6,026 bases of DNA from Comamonadaceae bacterium (GCA_947374505.1 CANCCE010000171.1:1-6026), one strand, 5' to 3'. Shown: positions 1-6,026, counted from the first letter of the stretch. The notes: generated by a model not told the origin, from the letters alone. Numbers and translations: made by a program.

Positions 1-573
1 GTGATCATGCGACAACCGGCCTTCATCGTGGCGGCAGCGGCCGGTGCCTTGGGTTATGGCGTGATGAACCTGTTGATGGCGGCCACGCCGATTGCCATGC
101 AGGTCTGCGGCCTGCCTTTTTCGGACACGGCGCTGGTGCTGCAATGGCATGTGATCGGCATGTTTGCACCTGGCTTTTTCACCGGCCATCTGATTCGTCG
201 ATTTGGCACCTTGCCCATCATGGGCGTGGGTTTAGCGTTGAACATTTTGTGCGTGATGGTGGCGCTGTCGGGTGTCAGCTTGCACGAGTTTTTGGTGGCC
301 CTGTTTTTGGTAGGCGTCGGCTGGAATTTTCTGTTCACCGGTGCCACCACGCTGGCACTGACGACTTACCGCCCGGAAGAAAAAGACAAGGCGCAAGGCG
401 CACTGAATTTCTGTGTTTTTGCGGTCTTGGCGCTGACCTCATTGGCTTCCGGCGTGTTGGTCACGACGCAGGGCTGGCGGCTGCTCAATCTCGGTTCGCT
501 GTTGCCGCTGGCACTGACTGGCGCCGCGCTTGTCTGGCTGGCTTGGCAGCGGCGGCGCCCGGCACTGGCCTGA
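1..573 (+). CDS. MFS transporter, C-terminal half (5' end cut by window edge)
   Basis: This is the last 190 residues of an integral inner-membrane transporter of the major facilitator superfamily, which moves small solutes or drugs by proton-coupled or facilitated transport. Six hydrophobic segments are visible at roughly residues 7-29, 44-60, 71-91, 94-116, 133-155 and 160-183, the number expected for the second six-helix bundle of a 12-helix MFS protein. The short basic loop GHLIRRFG (about residues 62-69) between the second and third visible helices is the MFS motif-A-like loop. A charged loop YRPEEKDKAQ lies near residues 123-132, and the protein ends in a basic tail (WQRRRPALA). The frame is open from the first base, and the GTG and ATG near the edge would give only half a transporter, so the true start lies upstream of the window. 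The substrate cannot be told. The gene converges on the M20 peptidase gene. Confidence 0.88.
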   Translation: MIMRQPAFIVAAAAGALGYGVMNLLMAATPIAMQVCGLPFSDTALVLQWHVIGMFAPGFFTGHLIRRFGTLPIMGVGLALNILCVMVALSGVSLHEFLVALFLVGVGWNFLFTGATTLALTTYRPEEKDKAQGALNFCVFAVLALTSLASGVLVTTQGWRLLNLGSLLPLALTGAALVWLAWQRRRPALA

Positions 574-584
574 GACAGCCAGTG
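563..584. other. Short inverted repeat over the MFS stop codon
   Basis: CACTGGC (563-569) and GCCAGTG (578-584) form a perfect 7-bp stem with an 8-base loop that contains the TGA stop of the MFS gene. It sits in the roughly 30-bp gap between two convergent genes, where a shared terminator would be expected. No T-run follows the stem on either strand, so it is not a canonical Rho-independent terminator. It may be a weak terminator, a 3'-end RNA-stabilising hairpin, or chance. Confidence 0.35.
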
Positions 585-604
585 ACCTAAAGTGCCTTAC
601 CCGC

Positions 605-2080
605 TCAGGCCGGCATTTGCGCCATCACATGCGCCACCGCCGCCGTGAGTTTTTTGGCATAGGGCACGTGTAAAAACTCATTCGGTCCGTGCGCATTGCT
701 TTTCGGACCGAGAACGCCACAGACCATCATCTGGGCTTTCGGAAAACCCTGGCTCAACATGCTCATGAGCGGAATGGTGCCGCCCTGCCCGATGGTGCCG
801 CAGGACGCGCCAAAAAATGCCTGTGACGCGCTGTCCAGGGCCTTGTCAAACCACGGCGTTGACGTCGGTGCGTTCCAGCCATTCGCGCCACCCCCACCTT
901 GAAACGTCACCTTGGCCTGATAGGGCGCATTGTCTTCGAGCAGCTTTTTGAGTTCCTGCACGGCTTGTGCTGCGTCCACCAACGGCGGCAGCCGCAGCGA
1001 GAGCTTGAAGGCGGTGTAAGGCCGCAGCACGTTGCCGGCGTCTTTCAGGGCCGGCAAACCATCGGCACCGGTGACGCTCAAGGTCGGGCGCCACGTGCGG
1101 TTCAACAAGGCTTCAACCGGGTCGGTGGTGGTCGGCAACGTGAAGACGCTGGCGCCTTCGCAGTCGTAGTGCGCCCACGGAAAGCGCTTGTACAACTCAT
1201 CACCCAAAATAGCCGCCGTGGCATGCGCTTGCGCCAGGCGGTCGGCCGGTACCTCGCAGTGAAAACTGGCCGGCAACAAGCGCCCGGTGGCGCTGTCTTC
1301 AAGACGGTCCAACACGTGCCGCAAGATGCGAAAACTAGAGGGCACCAAGCCGCTGGCGTCGCCGGAGTGAATGCCCTCGGTCAGGACTTCGACTTTGAGC
1401 GTGCCGGTGGCATTACCGCGCAAGCTGGTGGTGAGCCAGAGCTGATCGTAATTACCGGCACCCGAGTCGAGGCAAATCACCAGCCCGACATCGCCCAACC
1501 GGCTGCGCAAGGCGTCGACATACGGCAGCAAATCGTAGGAGCCGCTTTCTTCGCAGGTTTCGATCAAACCGACGATGCGCGGATGCCCCACCTTCTGACT
1601 TTTCAAGGCCTGAATGGCGGCAATGCTGGCATAGGTGGCGTAACCATCGTCAGCGCCGCCACGGCCGTAGAGCTTGCCGTCTTCATAGACCGGCGTCCAT
1701 GGGCCGAGGTCGGATCGCCAGCCGCTGAATTCCGGCTGCTTGTCGAGGTGGCCGTACATCAGCACGGTTTGAGCCGTCTGGCCGGGCACGGCCGCGCGCG
1801 TGGCCGGCACTTCAAAAAACAGCACCGGCGTGCGGCCAGGCAAACGCACGATTTCAAGCGTCAAGCCCTCGACTTTTTGGGCTTCAATCCAAGCCGCGGC
1901 GTTGCGCACAACGGTGTCAATGAAGCCATGCTGCGCCCAGTCACTGTCAAAGCCCGGCGACTTGGCTGGGATGGCAATGTAATCACTCAGCTGGCGCACG
2001 ATGTCGCCATCCCATTGGGCGCTGACTTGCGCCAGCGCAGAGGCCGAGTCAAGCAAGGAAGTGGGCAAACGGGCATTCAT
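605..2080 (-). CDS. M20-family zinc metallopeptidase (dipeptidase-like), 491 aa
   Basis: Probable cytoplasmic di-zinc hydrolase of the M20 family (carnosinase / non-specific dipeptidase type), cleaving dipeptides or related amide bonds. The family residues are all visible. H111 with D113 lie in YGHLDKQ, D144 in GRGGADDG, the catalytic and metal-binding pair E177-E178 in ETCEESGS, D205 in CLDSGAG, and the last metal His H464 in SNAHGPNEF. A dimerisation ('lid') domain occupies about residues 220-380, with H238 in GIHSGD. The length fits the family. The ATG at 2080 was chosen because AGGAG lies 6 bases upstream. An upstream TTG at 2131 would add 17 residues without that site. The DUF1439 lipoprotein gene ends 57 bp upstream on the same strand. 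There is no signal peptide. The DDKG seen after the metal Asp in many relatives is DDGYA here, probably a subfamily trait. The exact substrate is unknown. Confidence 0.9.
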   Translation of the reverse strand: MNARLPTSLLDSASALAQVSAQWDGDIVRQLSDYIAIPAKSPGFDSDWAQHGFIDTVVRNAAAWIEAQKVEGLTLEIVRLPGRTPVLFFEVPATRAAVPGQTAQTVLMYGHLDKQPEFSGWRSDLGPWTPVYEDGKLYGRGGADDGYATYASIAAIQALKSQKVGHPRIVGLIETCEESGSYDLLPYVDALRSRLGDVGLVICLDSGAGNYDQLWLTTSLRGNATGTLKVEVLTEGIHSGDASGLVPSSFRILRHVLDRLEDSATGRLLPASFHCEVPADRLAQAHATAAILGDELYKRFPWAHYDCEGASVFTLPTTTDPVEALLNRTWRPTLSVTGADGLPALKDAGNVLRPYTAFKLSLRLPPLVDAAQAVQELKKLLEDNAPYQAKVTFQGGGGANGWNAPTSTPWFDKALDSASQAFFGASCGTIGQGGTIPLMSMLSQGFPKAQMMVCGVLGPKSNAHGPNEFLHVPYAKKLTAAVAHVMAQMPA

Positions 2081-2086
2081 GGCGGG

Positions 2087-2093
2087 CTCCTGG
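2087..2093 (-). promoter_or_regulatory. Ribosome binding site deciding the M20 peptidase start
   Basis: On the - strand this reads CCAGGAG, with the AGGAG core at 2091-2087, six bases before the ATG at 2080. It is the strongest Shine-Dalgarno match in the gap and favours this ATG over the upstream TTG at 2131. Confidence 0.75.
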
Positions 2094-2137
2094 AAAAGAT
2101 AAAAATTAAAAGATTGCCTCTGTGCAAGCAATGCGCT

Positions 2138-2734
2138 TCAAAGATTGCGTGACAAAGGGCGCGACAAGGGTCGTGGCACCAGCGTCACTTTCAAGCCGTC
2201 TGATGTGACGCTGATCTCGCCGGGCTCCAGCCCCAAGCTGTTGACCAGACTCAGGTCTTTGTCACTCAATTGATGCAACACACGGTTGTCAAACAAGCGC
2301 TCCGCAATCCTTGGCGCATTTTTTGTGATGGCCGTTTGATAGGGCTCGGGCACACCTGCCAAACGGACATCGTTGACGCGCGCACCCGACATGCGAATGG
2401 TGTTGTCACTCGCTTCAAAACGCAGGCCGAAATCAAAAGAAATACTGCCGCTATAACGGCCGCCGAGCAAGCGGTCGACAACGTTCAGATCAATGTCGGT
2501 GGCAAGCCGATTGCTGGCGGGCAACAAGTTCAACCGTGGCGGCAAAACTTCCAGCTCAAGCACATCGGCCAAGCGCTGCTTGATGGGAAAACGCTGAACC
2601 AACGCCTGCTGAAGTTGCGCAGCAGATATCGTCACACTGCGCGGCGCCATTGTTGCCAACAAAGGGGCGCCGGTGCAAGCCCACAACCAACTGCTGAGCA
2701 AGACCACCAAAGTCCAATGCAAAAGTCTCTTCAT
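2138..2734 (-). CDS. DUF1439 (YceB-like) outer-membrane lipoprotein, 198 aa
   Basis: Small predicted lipoprotein of unknown function. The N-terminus has the basic MKR, a hydrophobic stretch (residues 4-18) and a lipobox LWAC with the acylated cysteine at C20. T21 follows it, not Asp, so the default prediction is sorting to the outer membrane. The mature part (about residues 34-185) resembles DUF1439/YceB. It opens with SVTISAAQLQQALVQRFP, then has alternating beta-strand-like stretches (LELEVLPPRLNLL, ATDIDLNVV, YSGSISFDFGLRFEA, GLKVTLV), as in lipid-binding-like beta folds. Length is close to E. coli YceB (under 200 aa). The tail contains a tandem RPLS repeat (residues 188-195). The ATG at 2734 fits the signal peptide although the upstream Shine-Dalgarno match is poor. 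The gene lies 109 bp downstream of the SulP gene and 57 bp upstream of the M20 gene, all on one strand. The family call is from memory of the fold pattern and is moderately firm; the lipoprotein call is firm. Confidence 0.8.
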   Translation of the reverse strand: MKRLLHWTLVVLLSSWLWACTGAPLLATMAPRSVTISAAQLQQALVQRFPIKQRLADVLELEVLPPRLNLLPASNRLATDIDLNVVDRLLGGRYSGSISFDFGLRFEASDNTIRMSGARVNDVRLAGVPEPYQTAITKNAPRIAERLFDNRVLHQLSDKDLSLVNSLGLEPGEISVTSDGLKVTLVPRPLSRPLSRNL

Positions 2735-2772
2735 GAGTTTCTAGCAACGATAAGACATCATTCTTTGGCATT

Positions 2773-2806
2773 GTGCGCGCTGCAGCGGCATGTCGCTGCA
2801 TGGCAC
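2773..2806 (-). other. Hairpin in the gap after the SulP gene
   Basis: Perfect 7-bp arms TGCAGCG (2781-2787) and CGCTGCA (2794-2800) enclose a 6-base loop. Outer arms GTGC (2773-2776) and GCAC (2803-2806) could extend the stem across an internal loop. It lies about 40 bases past the SulP stop codon, where a transcript end would be expected, and upstream of the lipoprotein gene. No U-run follows on the - strand, so it is at best a non-canonical terminator or an RNA-processing/stability structure. Confidence 0.4.
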
Positions 2807-2843
2807 GCGAATTGCCTTCTCGGGATAGCGAACGCGGACAGCG

Positions 2844-4697
2844 TCATGCGTGAAGAGGCTTTTCTGAAGATCGCCCTGTCACTGGCTCAGCCGTTTCCGG
2901 CACCGGCACACTTTGACATTCCCAGAAAACCCGCGCCGTGCAATGCAGACAAATATCAGGGTCGAGCTTCTGAAAGATCGTGGCAATCGCCGTGCGTTTG
3001 TCGAGGAACTGATGCTCTGGCCCGAGCACGCGCGTGAAGCCGGTGGTTTTCCATAGGCTGATGACTTCCGGGCGTGGCCGGTGAAAGTACAAGTCACCGC
3101 CCATTGCACGACGCGCTTTGAGCTCAGTCTCCCACAACTCGGCGCCAGCCAGGTCAATGAAGTTCATGCTTTTTCCCATCACCAACAAATGCTTTTGGGG
3201 ATTCGGCACATGGCGCAGCGCGTGCAGCGTGTCGGCAACATGTTGGGTCGCGCCAAAGTAAACCTCGCCCTCCATGCGCAACAATTTGAGTTGCGGGCAC
3301 TCAGGCAAGGGCTGCGCTTTTTCGGCGGCGGGAGCACCATCCAACACCACAAACTGCCGGTCGGGGCTGGTCGTGTCAAAGCCCATGGTGCGCATCGCCG
3401 GATGGGAAGTGCGGTACAGAAACGACATGAGCGAAAGCAAGGTCCCCAGCAAAATAGCGATCTCGAGTCGAATCGTGACTGTCGCCACCATGGTCGCCAA
3501 CGCCACCGAAAATTCGGTGCGACTCAGCTGCAAAAGCTGACGCCAACGCGGCAGGTCCAGCAATGAAATGGCCACCACGCACAACAAGGCCGCCAGCGCC
3601 GCCATGGGAATTTGCGCTAACAGCGGTGCACTCACCGCCACCAAGGCCAACAGCAATAACGCCGAAAACACCGATGCCAAAGGCGTACGCGCTCCAGCCT
3701 GCAAATTGGGCATGGAACGGTTCATGGAGCCACAGGACACGTAAGAAGAGAAAAAGCCGCCGACGATGTTGGACAAGCCCTGACCGCGAAATTCGCGGTT
3801 GGCGTCAATGCGCTGACCTGAGCGTGCGGCCACGGCTTTGGCAATCGAGATCGACTGACCCAATGCGACGATCGTCAGCACGAACGCCAAACCGAACAAC
3901 TCGGACACAGATGCCCAACTGATTTGAGGCACTGAGAAGTGCGGCCAAGGCACCGCAATAGCGCCCACCAAGCGCAAGTTTGTGAACATAGCGGTGTCTG
4001 TTTGACCGGCCATCACCCAGGCAAACAAAGTGGCTGAAACCAGCCCCGCCAGCATGTACGGCCACTGCGGTCGCCAGCGCCGCAGGCCAAGTGCCACCAG
4101 CACCGTGACTGCGGCCACGGCCAGAGCGGCCGGCTGAGCCCATTTCCACTGCTCGGCAACATGCATCAGCAGAGCACCAGCACCGGGTACTGCTGCTGAA
4201 CCGATACCCAACAAATCAGGTAACGCGTATACGCCGATGAGTACCGCCGCGCCAGACGTGAAACCGAACAAGGCCGCCGGGGAAATGAAGTTGGCCAGTG
4301 TGCCCAACCGCAAGGTGCCGATCAACCACTGCATGACGCCCACCATCACCGTGACGACCAGCGCCATCTGAATGTACGCCGGACTGAAGGCCGTGGTCAG
4401 CGGGGTCAACATGGCGAACAGGGCCAGCGAATTCGCATTGGTCGGCCCTGACATGACGTGCCAACTCGAACCAAACAAGGCGGCGATGATGCACGGCACG
4501 ATCGCTGTGTAGAGGCCGTACTCGGGTGGCAGCCCGGCCAGCGTGGCAAAGGCAATACCTTGCGGCAACACCAGCACGGCGCCGAGCAGGCCGGCCATGG
4601 CATCGGCGCGCAAAGTTCGCGCAGAAAGTTCGCGCACCCAGCTGCCGAACAGGCGCTCCGAAAAATGCTGGGTCGGTTGCGGTGTTGCGGCGCTCAT
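2844..4697 (-). CDS. SulP (SLC26)-family anion transporter with C-terminal STAS domain, 617 aa
   Basis: Inner-membrane anion permease of the SulP family, whose members carry sulfate, bicarbonate or related anions by proton or sodium symport or by exchange. Residues about 30-430 form the hydrophobic transport domain. The family signature is clear: LPQGIAFATLAGLPPEYGLY at residues 44-63, then GPTNANSLALF (84-94), and the second-half motif GQGLSNIVGGFFSSY...SMNRS...QAGARTPLAS (about 305-342). A cytoplasmic STAS domain follows (about 465-575) with its loop NFIDLAGAE at 512-520. After it comes a cysteine cluster CLHC...C (C583, C586, C594) and a short polar tail. The ATG at 4697 gives the N-terminus normal for the family but has no good Shine-Dalgarno sequence. 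The gene lies 59 bp downstream of metW on the same strand, so readthrough from metXW is possible. That suggests sulfate uptake, but the substrate is not decided by sequence and bicarbonate is an alternative. Confidence 0.93.
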   Translation of the reverse strand: MSAATPQPTQHFSERLFGSWVRELSARTLRADAMAGLLGAVLVLPQGIAFATLAGLPPEYGLYTAIVPCIIAALFGSSWHVMSGPTNANSLALFAMLTPLTTAFSPAYIQMALVVTVMVGVMQWLIGTLRLGTLANFISPAALFGFTSGAAVLIGVYALPDLLGIGSAAVPGAGALLMHVAEQWKWAQPAALAVAAVTVLVALGLRRWRPQWPYMLAGLVSATLFAWVMAGQTDTAMFTNLRLVGAIAVPWPHFSVPQISWASVSELFGLAFVLTIVALGQSISIAKAVAARSGQRIDANREFRGQGLSNIVGGFFSSYVSCGSMNRSMPNLQAGARTPLASVFSALLLLALVAVSAPLLAQIPMAALAALLCVVAISLLDLPRWRQLLQLSRTEFSVALATMVATVTIRLEIAILLGTLLSLMSFLYRTSHPAMRTMGFDTTSPDRQFVVLDGAPAAEKAQPLPECPQLKLLRMEGEVYFGATQHVADTLHALRHVPNPQKHLLVMGKSMNFIDLAGAELWETELKARRAMGGDLYFHRPRPEVISLWKTTGFTRVLGPEHQFLDKRTAIATIFQKLDPDICLHCTARVFWECQSVPVPETAEPVTGRSSEKPLHA

Positions 4698-4719
4698 ATA
4701 ACGTTATTTGCGCCGCAAA
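4698..4719. promoter_or_regulatory. Two adjacent dyads just upstream of the SulP start (possible operator)
   Basis: The perfect 10-bp palindrome ATAACGTTAT (4698-4707) abuts the SulP ATG. Overlapping its last base is TTTGCG-C-CGCAAA (4707-4719), 6-bp arms around one base. Both lie in the 59-bp metW-sulP gap, which also holds a TTTACA -35-like hexamer on the - strand (4725-4730). Short symmetric sites in such a gap could bind a dimeric regulator. The position over the ribosome-binding region and the lack of a good -10 make this tentative. Confidence 0.25.
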
Positions 4720-4756
4720 ATGACTGTAAAACTGGTCGGGAAATTAGCCGGCAAGG

Positions 4757-5365
4757 TCATGCGCGCTGCACCTTGAAGACCGCCCTGCTGGCGCGTGCAT
4801 TCGGCCAAAAGCGTATTTCTTGGCCGTCTTGTAATCCAAAATGGTCAAGTATTTTTAGTTGATTATTAAGGGCTAAGGCGCGGAAATCTTGCAATGTGCC
4901 AACCCGTATATTGGGTGTGTCATACCACTGGTAAGGCAACACCTTGGTGACGGGCATGCGACCCCGCAACACCGCCAATCGATTCGGCCAATGGCCAAAA
5001 TTCGGAAACGCGACGATCCCGAGTCGACCCACACGGGCCGTTTCGCGCAGCATGATTTCAGCATTACGCAGGTGTTGCAGTGTGTCAATCTGCAGCACCA
5101 CATCAAACGAACTGTCACCGAACAGTGACAGGCCTTCTTCCAGATTCAGTTGAATCACATTGACGCCGCGCTCGACGCAAGCCTGCACATTGGCATCATC
5201 AATCTCGACGCCGTACCCCGAGCAGCCACGTTCGCGGATTAAATGCGCCATCAGCTCGCCCGTGCCGCAACCGAGGTCCAGCACGCGCGAACCGTGCGGC
5301 ACCAAACGGGCAATTGACAGCATGTCTGGCGAACTGTCTTTCAAGCCTTTGGTTGGCACACTCAT
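4757..5365 (-). CDS. metW: MetW, methionine biosynthesis methyltransferase-fold protein
   Basis: Class I SAM-dependent methyltransferase-fold protein that accompanies MetX in many proteobacteria. Its role is in methionine synthesis, probably by supporting MetX activity and not by a well-defined methyl transfer. The 202 residues match the usual MetW length of about 195-200. SAM motif I is VLDLGCGTG (residues 28-36), followed by the acidic strand end YGVEID (51-56) and QIDTLQHL (92-99). The MetW-typical blocks FPNFGHW (120-126) and YDTPNIR (148-154) are present. The ATG overlaps the metX stop in an ATGA (5365-5362), which indicates translational coupling. The site AAGGTGG lies just upstream inside metX. 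There is no signal peptide or membrane segment, so it is cytoplasmic. No oddity is seen in the gene. The call is firm. Confidence 0.96.
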   Translation of the reverse strand: MSVPTKGLKDSSPDMLSIARLVPHGSRVLDLGCGTGELMAHLIRERGCSGYGVEIDDANVQACVERGVNVIQLNLEEGLSLFGDSSFDVVLQIDTLQHLRNAEIMLRETARVGRLGIVAFPNFGHWPNRLAVLRGRMPVTKVLPYQWYDTPNIRVGTLQDFRALALNNQLKILDHFGLQDGQEIRFWPNARASRAVFKVQRA

Positions 5366-6026
5366 ATTGCCACCTTGCTATTGAAGTAGGAGCGAACCAC
5401 GCCCAGGTAACGGGAGTCTTCCAATAAAAAAGCGTCATGGCCGTGCGGCGCATCGATTTCGGCGTAAGTGACGTCACATTGGTTGTCGAGCAGCGCCTTG
5501 ACTATTTCGCGACTTCGCTTAGGCGAAAAACGCCAGTCGGTGGTGAAGCTGACCAACAAGAATTTAGCGCTGGCTTTGGCCAAAGCCAAGCTCAGATTAC
5601 CGCCATGCGCACTGGCGGGGTCAAAGTAATCGAGCGCACGGGTGATCAGCAAATAAGTGTTGGCGTCGAAGTATTCGCTGAACTTGTCGCCTTGATAGCG
5701 TAAATAGCTTTCGATCTGAAATTCGACGTCTTGCGTTGAATACTTGAACGGGGACGCAGCTTGCTCAGCGCCAAGCGTGGGGGCTAAGGTTTCCCCGCCG
5801 GGCCGCCCCAAGGGGAAATGCGCCCCCTCGGGGGGCCGCGTAGTACGCGCAGCGACAAGCGTGGGGGCCAATTGCCGGCCAAACTTTTCATTCATCACGT
5901 CATCACTCAGGTACGTGATGTGGCCAATCATTCGGGCAATTCGCAGGCCGCGTTTGGGCAACACGCCGTAGCGGTAAAAATGCCCACTGTGAAAGTCCGG
6001 ATCAGTCGTGATCGCGCGTCGCGCCA
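5362..6026 (-). CDS. metX: MetX, homoserine O-acyltransferase, C-terminal part (5' end outside window) with an in-frame insertion
   Basis: Alpha/beta-hydrolase-fold enzyme that acylates homoserine in the first dedicated step of methionine synthesis. The frame is open to the window edge, giving 220 whole residues. It begins ARRAITTDPDF and continues GVLPKRGLRIARMIGHITYL and DDVMNEKFGRQL, a strongly conserved MetX block. Catalytic Asp is in FTTDWRFSP (codon 5538-5536) and catalytic His in PHGHDAF (codon 5439-5437). The nucleophile Ser motif lies upstream, outside the window. A GTG at 5964 could be mistaken for a start, but conserved MetX sequence continues before it. Between GRQL and FKYSTQDVEFQIESYL there are about 40 residues where Pseudomonas-type MetX has about ten. 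That stretch is a palindromic repeat (separate entry). Acetyl versus succinyl donor cannot be settled here; betaproteobacterial MetX enzymes are often succinyltransferases (MetXS). The gene is cotranscribed with metW. Confidence 0.94.
   Translation of the reverse strand, partial: ARRAITTDPDFHSGHFYRYGVLPKRGLRIARMIGHITYLSDDVMNEKFGRQLAPTLVAARTTRPPEGAHFPLGRPGGETLAPTLGAEQAASPFKYSTQDVEFQIESYLRYQGDKFSEYFDANTYLLITRALDYFDPASAHGGNLSLALAKASAKFLLVSFTTDWRFSPKRSREIVKALLDNQCDVTYAEIDAPHGHDAFLLEDSRYLGVVRSYFNSKVAI
5370..5376 (-). promoter_or_regulatory. Ribosome binding site of metW, inside the metX 3' end
   Basis: On the - strand this reads AAGGTGG, about five bases before the metW ATG at 5365. With the 4-bp ATGA overlap it supports initiation by ribosomes finishing metX as well as new entry. 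Confidence 0.7.
5767..5787. repeat. 21-bp direct repeat, left copy
   Basis: It matches 5851-5871 at 19 of 21 positions, with the shared core CAAGCGTGGGGGC. On the - strand it encodes LAPTLGA of the MetX insertion. The copies are 84 bp apart (28 codons), so recombination or slippage between them would remove 28 codons and keep the metX frame. Confidence 0.85.
5851..5871. repeat. 21-bp direct repeat, right copy
   Basis: Partner of 5767-5787, with differences at the fifth and nineteenth bases. On the - strand it encodes LAPTLVA, and its first codon supplies the Leu that ends the conserved MetX block GRQL. This marks the upstream junction of the insertion in the gene. Confidence 0.85.

Larger units (their letters stand above)
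5767..5871. repeat. GC-rich palindromic repeat element inserted in frame in metX
   Basis: The block is bounded by two 21-bp direct repeats, 5767-5787 and 5851-5871, differing at 2 positions and exactly 84 bp apart. Between them lie three dyads: TTTCCCC/GGGGAAA (5790-5796 and 5812-5818, with a competing CCCC-AA-GGGG inside at 5806-5815), GCCCCC-TCG-GGGGGC (5822-5836), and CGCGTA-G-TACGCG (5837-5849). On the - strand it encodes 35 residues without a stop in the metX frame. The direct repeats give LAPTLVA and LAPTLGA, and the middle reads TRPPEGAHFPLGRPGGET. I recall similar GC-rich palindromic blocks and this type of peptide recurring in Comamonadaceae genomes, but have not checked. The exact ends are uncertain, and the flank to about 5749 may also belong to it. 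Confidence 0.8.

Noticed and set aside
1..9. GTG or ATG at the left edge as the true start of the MFS gene
   Set aside because: It would give a six-helix half-transporter. The sequence matches the second half of 12-helix MFS proteins, so the gene is cut by the edge.
2105..2131. Possible promoter before the M20 gene (- strand TTGCTT and TTTAAT) in an AT-rich patch
   Set aside because: The hexamers match weakly and the spacing is only 15 bp, so the evidence is too thin to annotate.
2109..2148. Repeated AAAGATTGC at 2109-2117 and 2140-2148
   Set aside because: A 9-bp repeat in an AT-rich gap with no further structure is plausible by chance.
899..2152. 417-codon open frame on the + strand opposite the M20 peptidase gene
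   Set aside because: It is antisense to a gene with all M20 metal and catalytic motifs. The translation is basic, Gln/Arg/Gly-rich and resembles no known family; it is a shadow of GC-biased codon use.
2270..3037. 255-codon open frame on the + strand across the lipoprotein gene and the SulP 3' end
   Set aside because: It spans two well-supported - strand genes and the gap between them, and shows no recognisable domain.
5362..5964. Start of the metX frame at the GTG at 5964
   Set aside because: Conserved MetX sequence (ARRAITTDPDFHSGHFYRYG) continues in frame upstream to the window edge, so the real start lies outside the window.
5744..5971. 75-codon + strand open frame over the palindromic block
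   Set aside because: It is antisense to metX, and its openness follows from the symmetric GC-rich repeat; there is no independent support for a protein.

Overview
The window is ordinary chromosomal DNA with dense, bacterial-type gene packing. Protein similarity and the metX-metW arrangement point to a betaproteobacterium, most likely Burkholderiales/Comamonadaceae (Rhodoferax-, Polaromonas- or Acidovorax-like). The placement is from memory of these families, not from a search. I see no phage, plasmid, CRISPR, rRNA or tRNA signal and no long gene-free stretch.

Layout: on the + strand, the C-terminal half of a major facilitator superfamily (MFS) transporter runs in from the left edge and ends at 573. 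The rest is on the - strand. Read in the direction of transcription (right to left) it holds metX (entering from the right edge, ending at 5362), metW (5365-4757, overlapping metX by 4 bp), a SulP/SLC26-type anion transporter with a STAS domain (4697-2844), a small DUF1439-type lipoprotein (2734-2138) and an M20-family metallopeptidase (2080-605). The MFS and M20 genes converge, with about 30 bp between them.

How the genes fit together: MetX acylates homoserine to start methionine synthesis, and MetW is its usual partner. Translational coupling by the ATGA overlap suggests matched synthesis. The SulP transporter lies 59 bp downstream of metW on the same strand. If it carries sulfate, it would supply the sulfur used in methionine synthesis, but its substrate cannot be read from sequence. 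The lipoprotein and the peptidase look like housekeeping genes and may form a short transcription unit.

The one notable feature is inside metX. Codons for about 35 extra residues (5767-5871) interrupt a conserved part of the enzyme. This stretch is a GC-rich block of consecutive palindromes bounded by two 21-bp near-identical direct repeats exactly 84 bp apart, and it stays open in the metX frame. It looks like a dispersed palindromic repeat that has inserted in frame into an essential-type biosynthetic gene, comparable in principle to the Rickettsia palindromic elements. I found no other candidate for an undescribed system.
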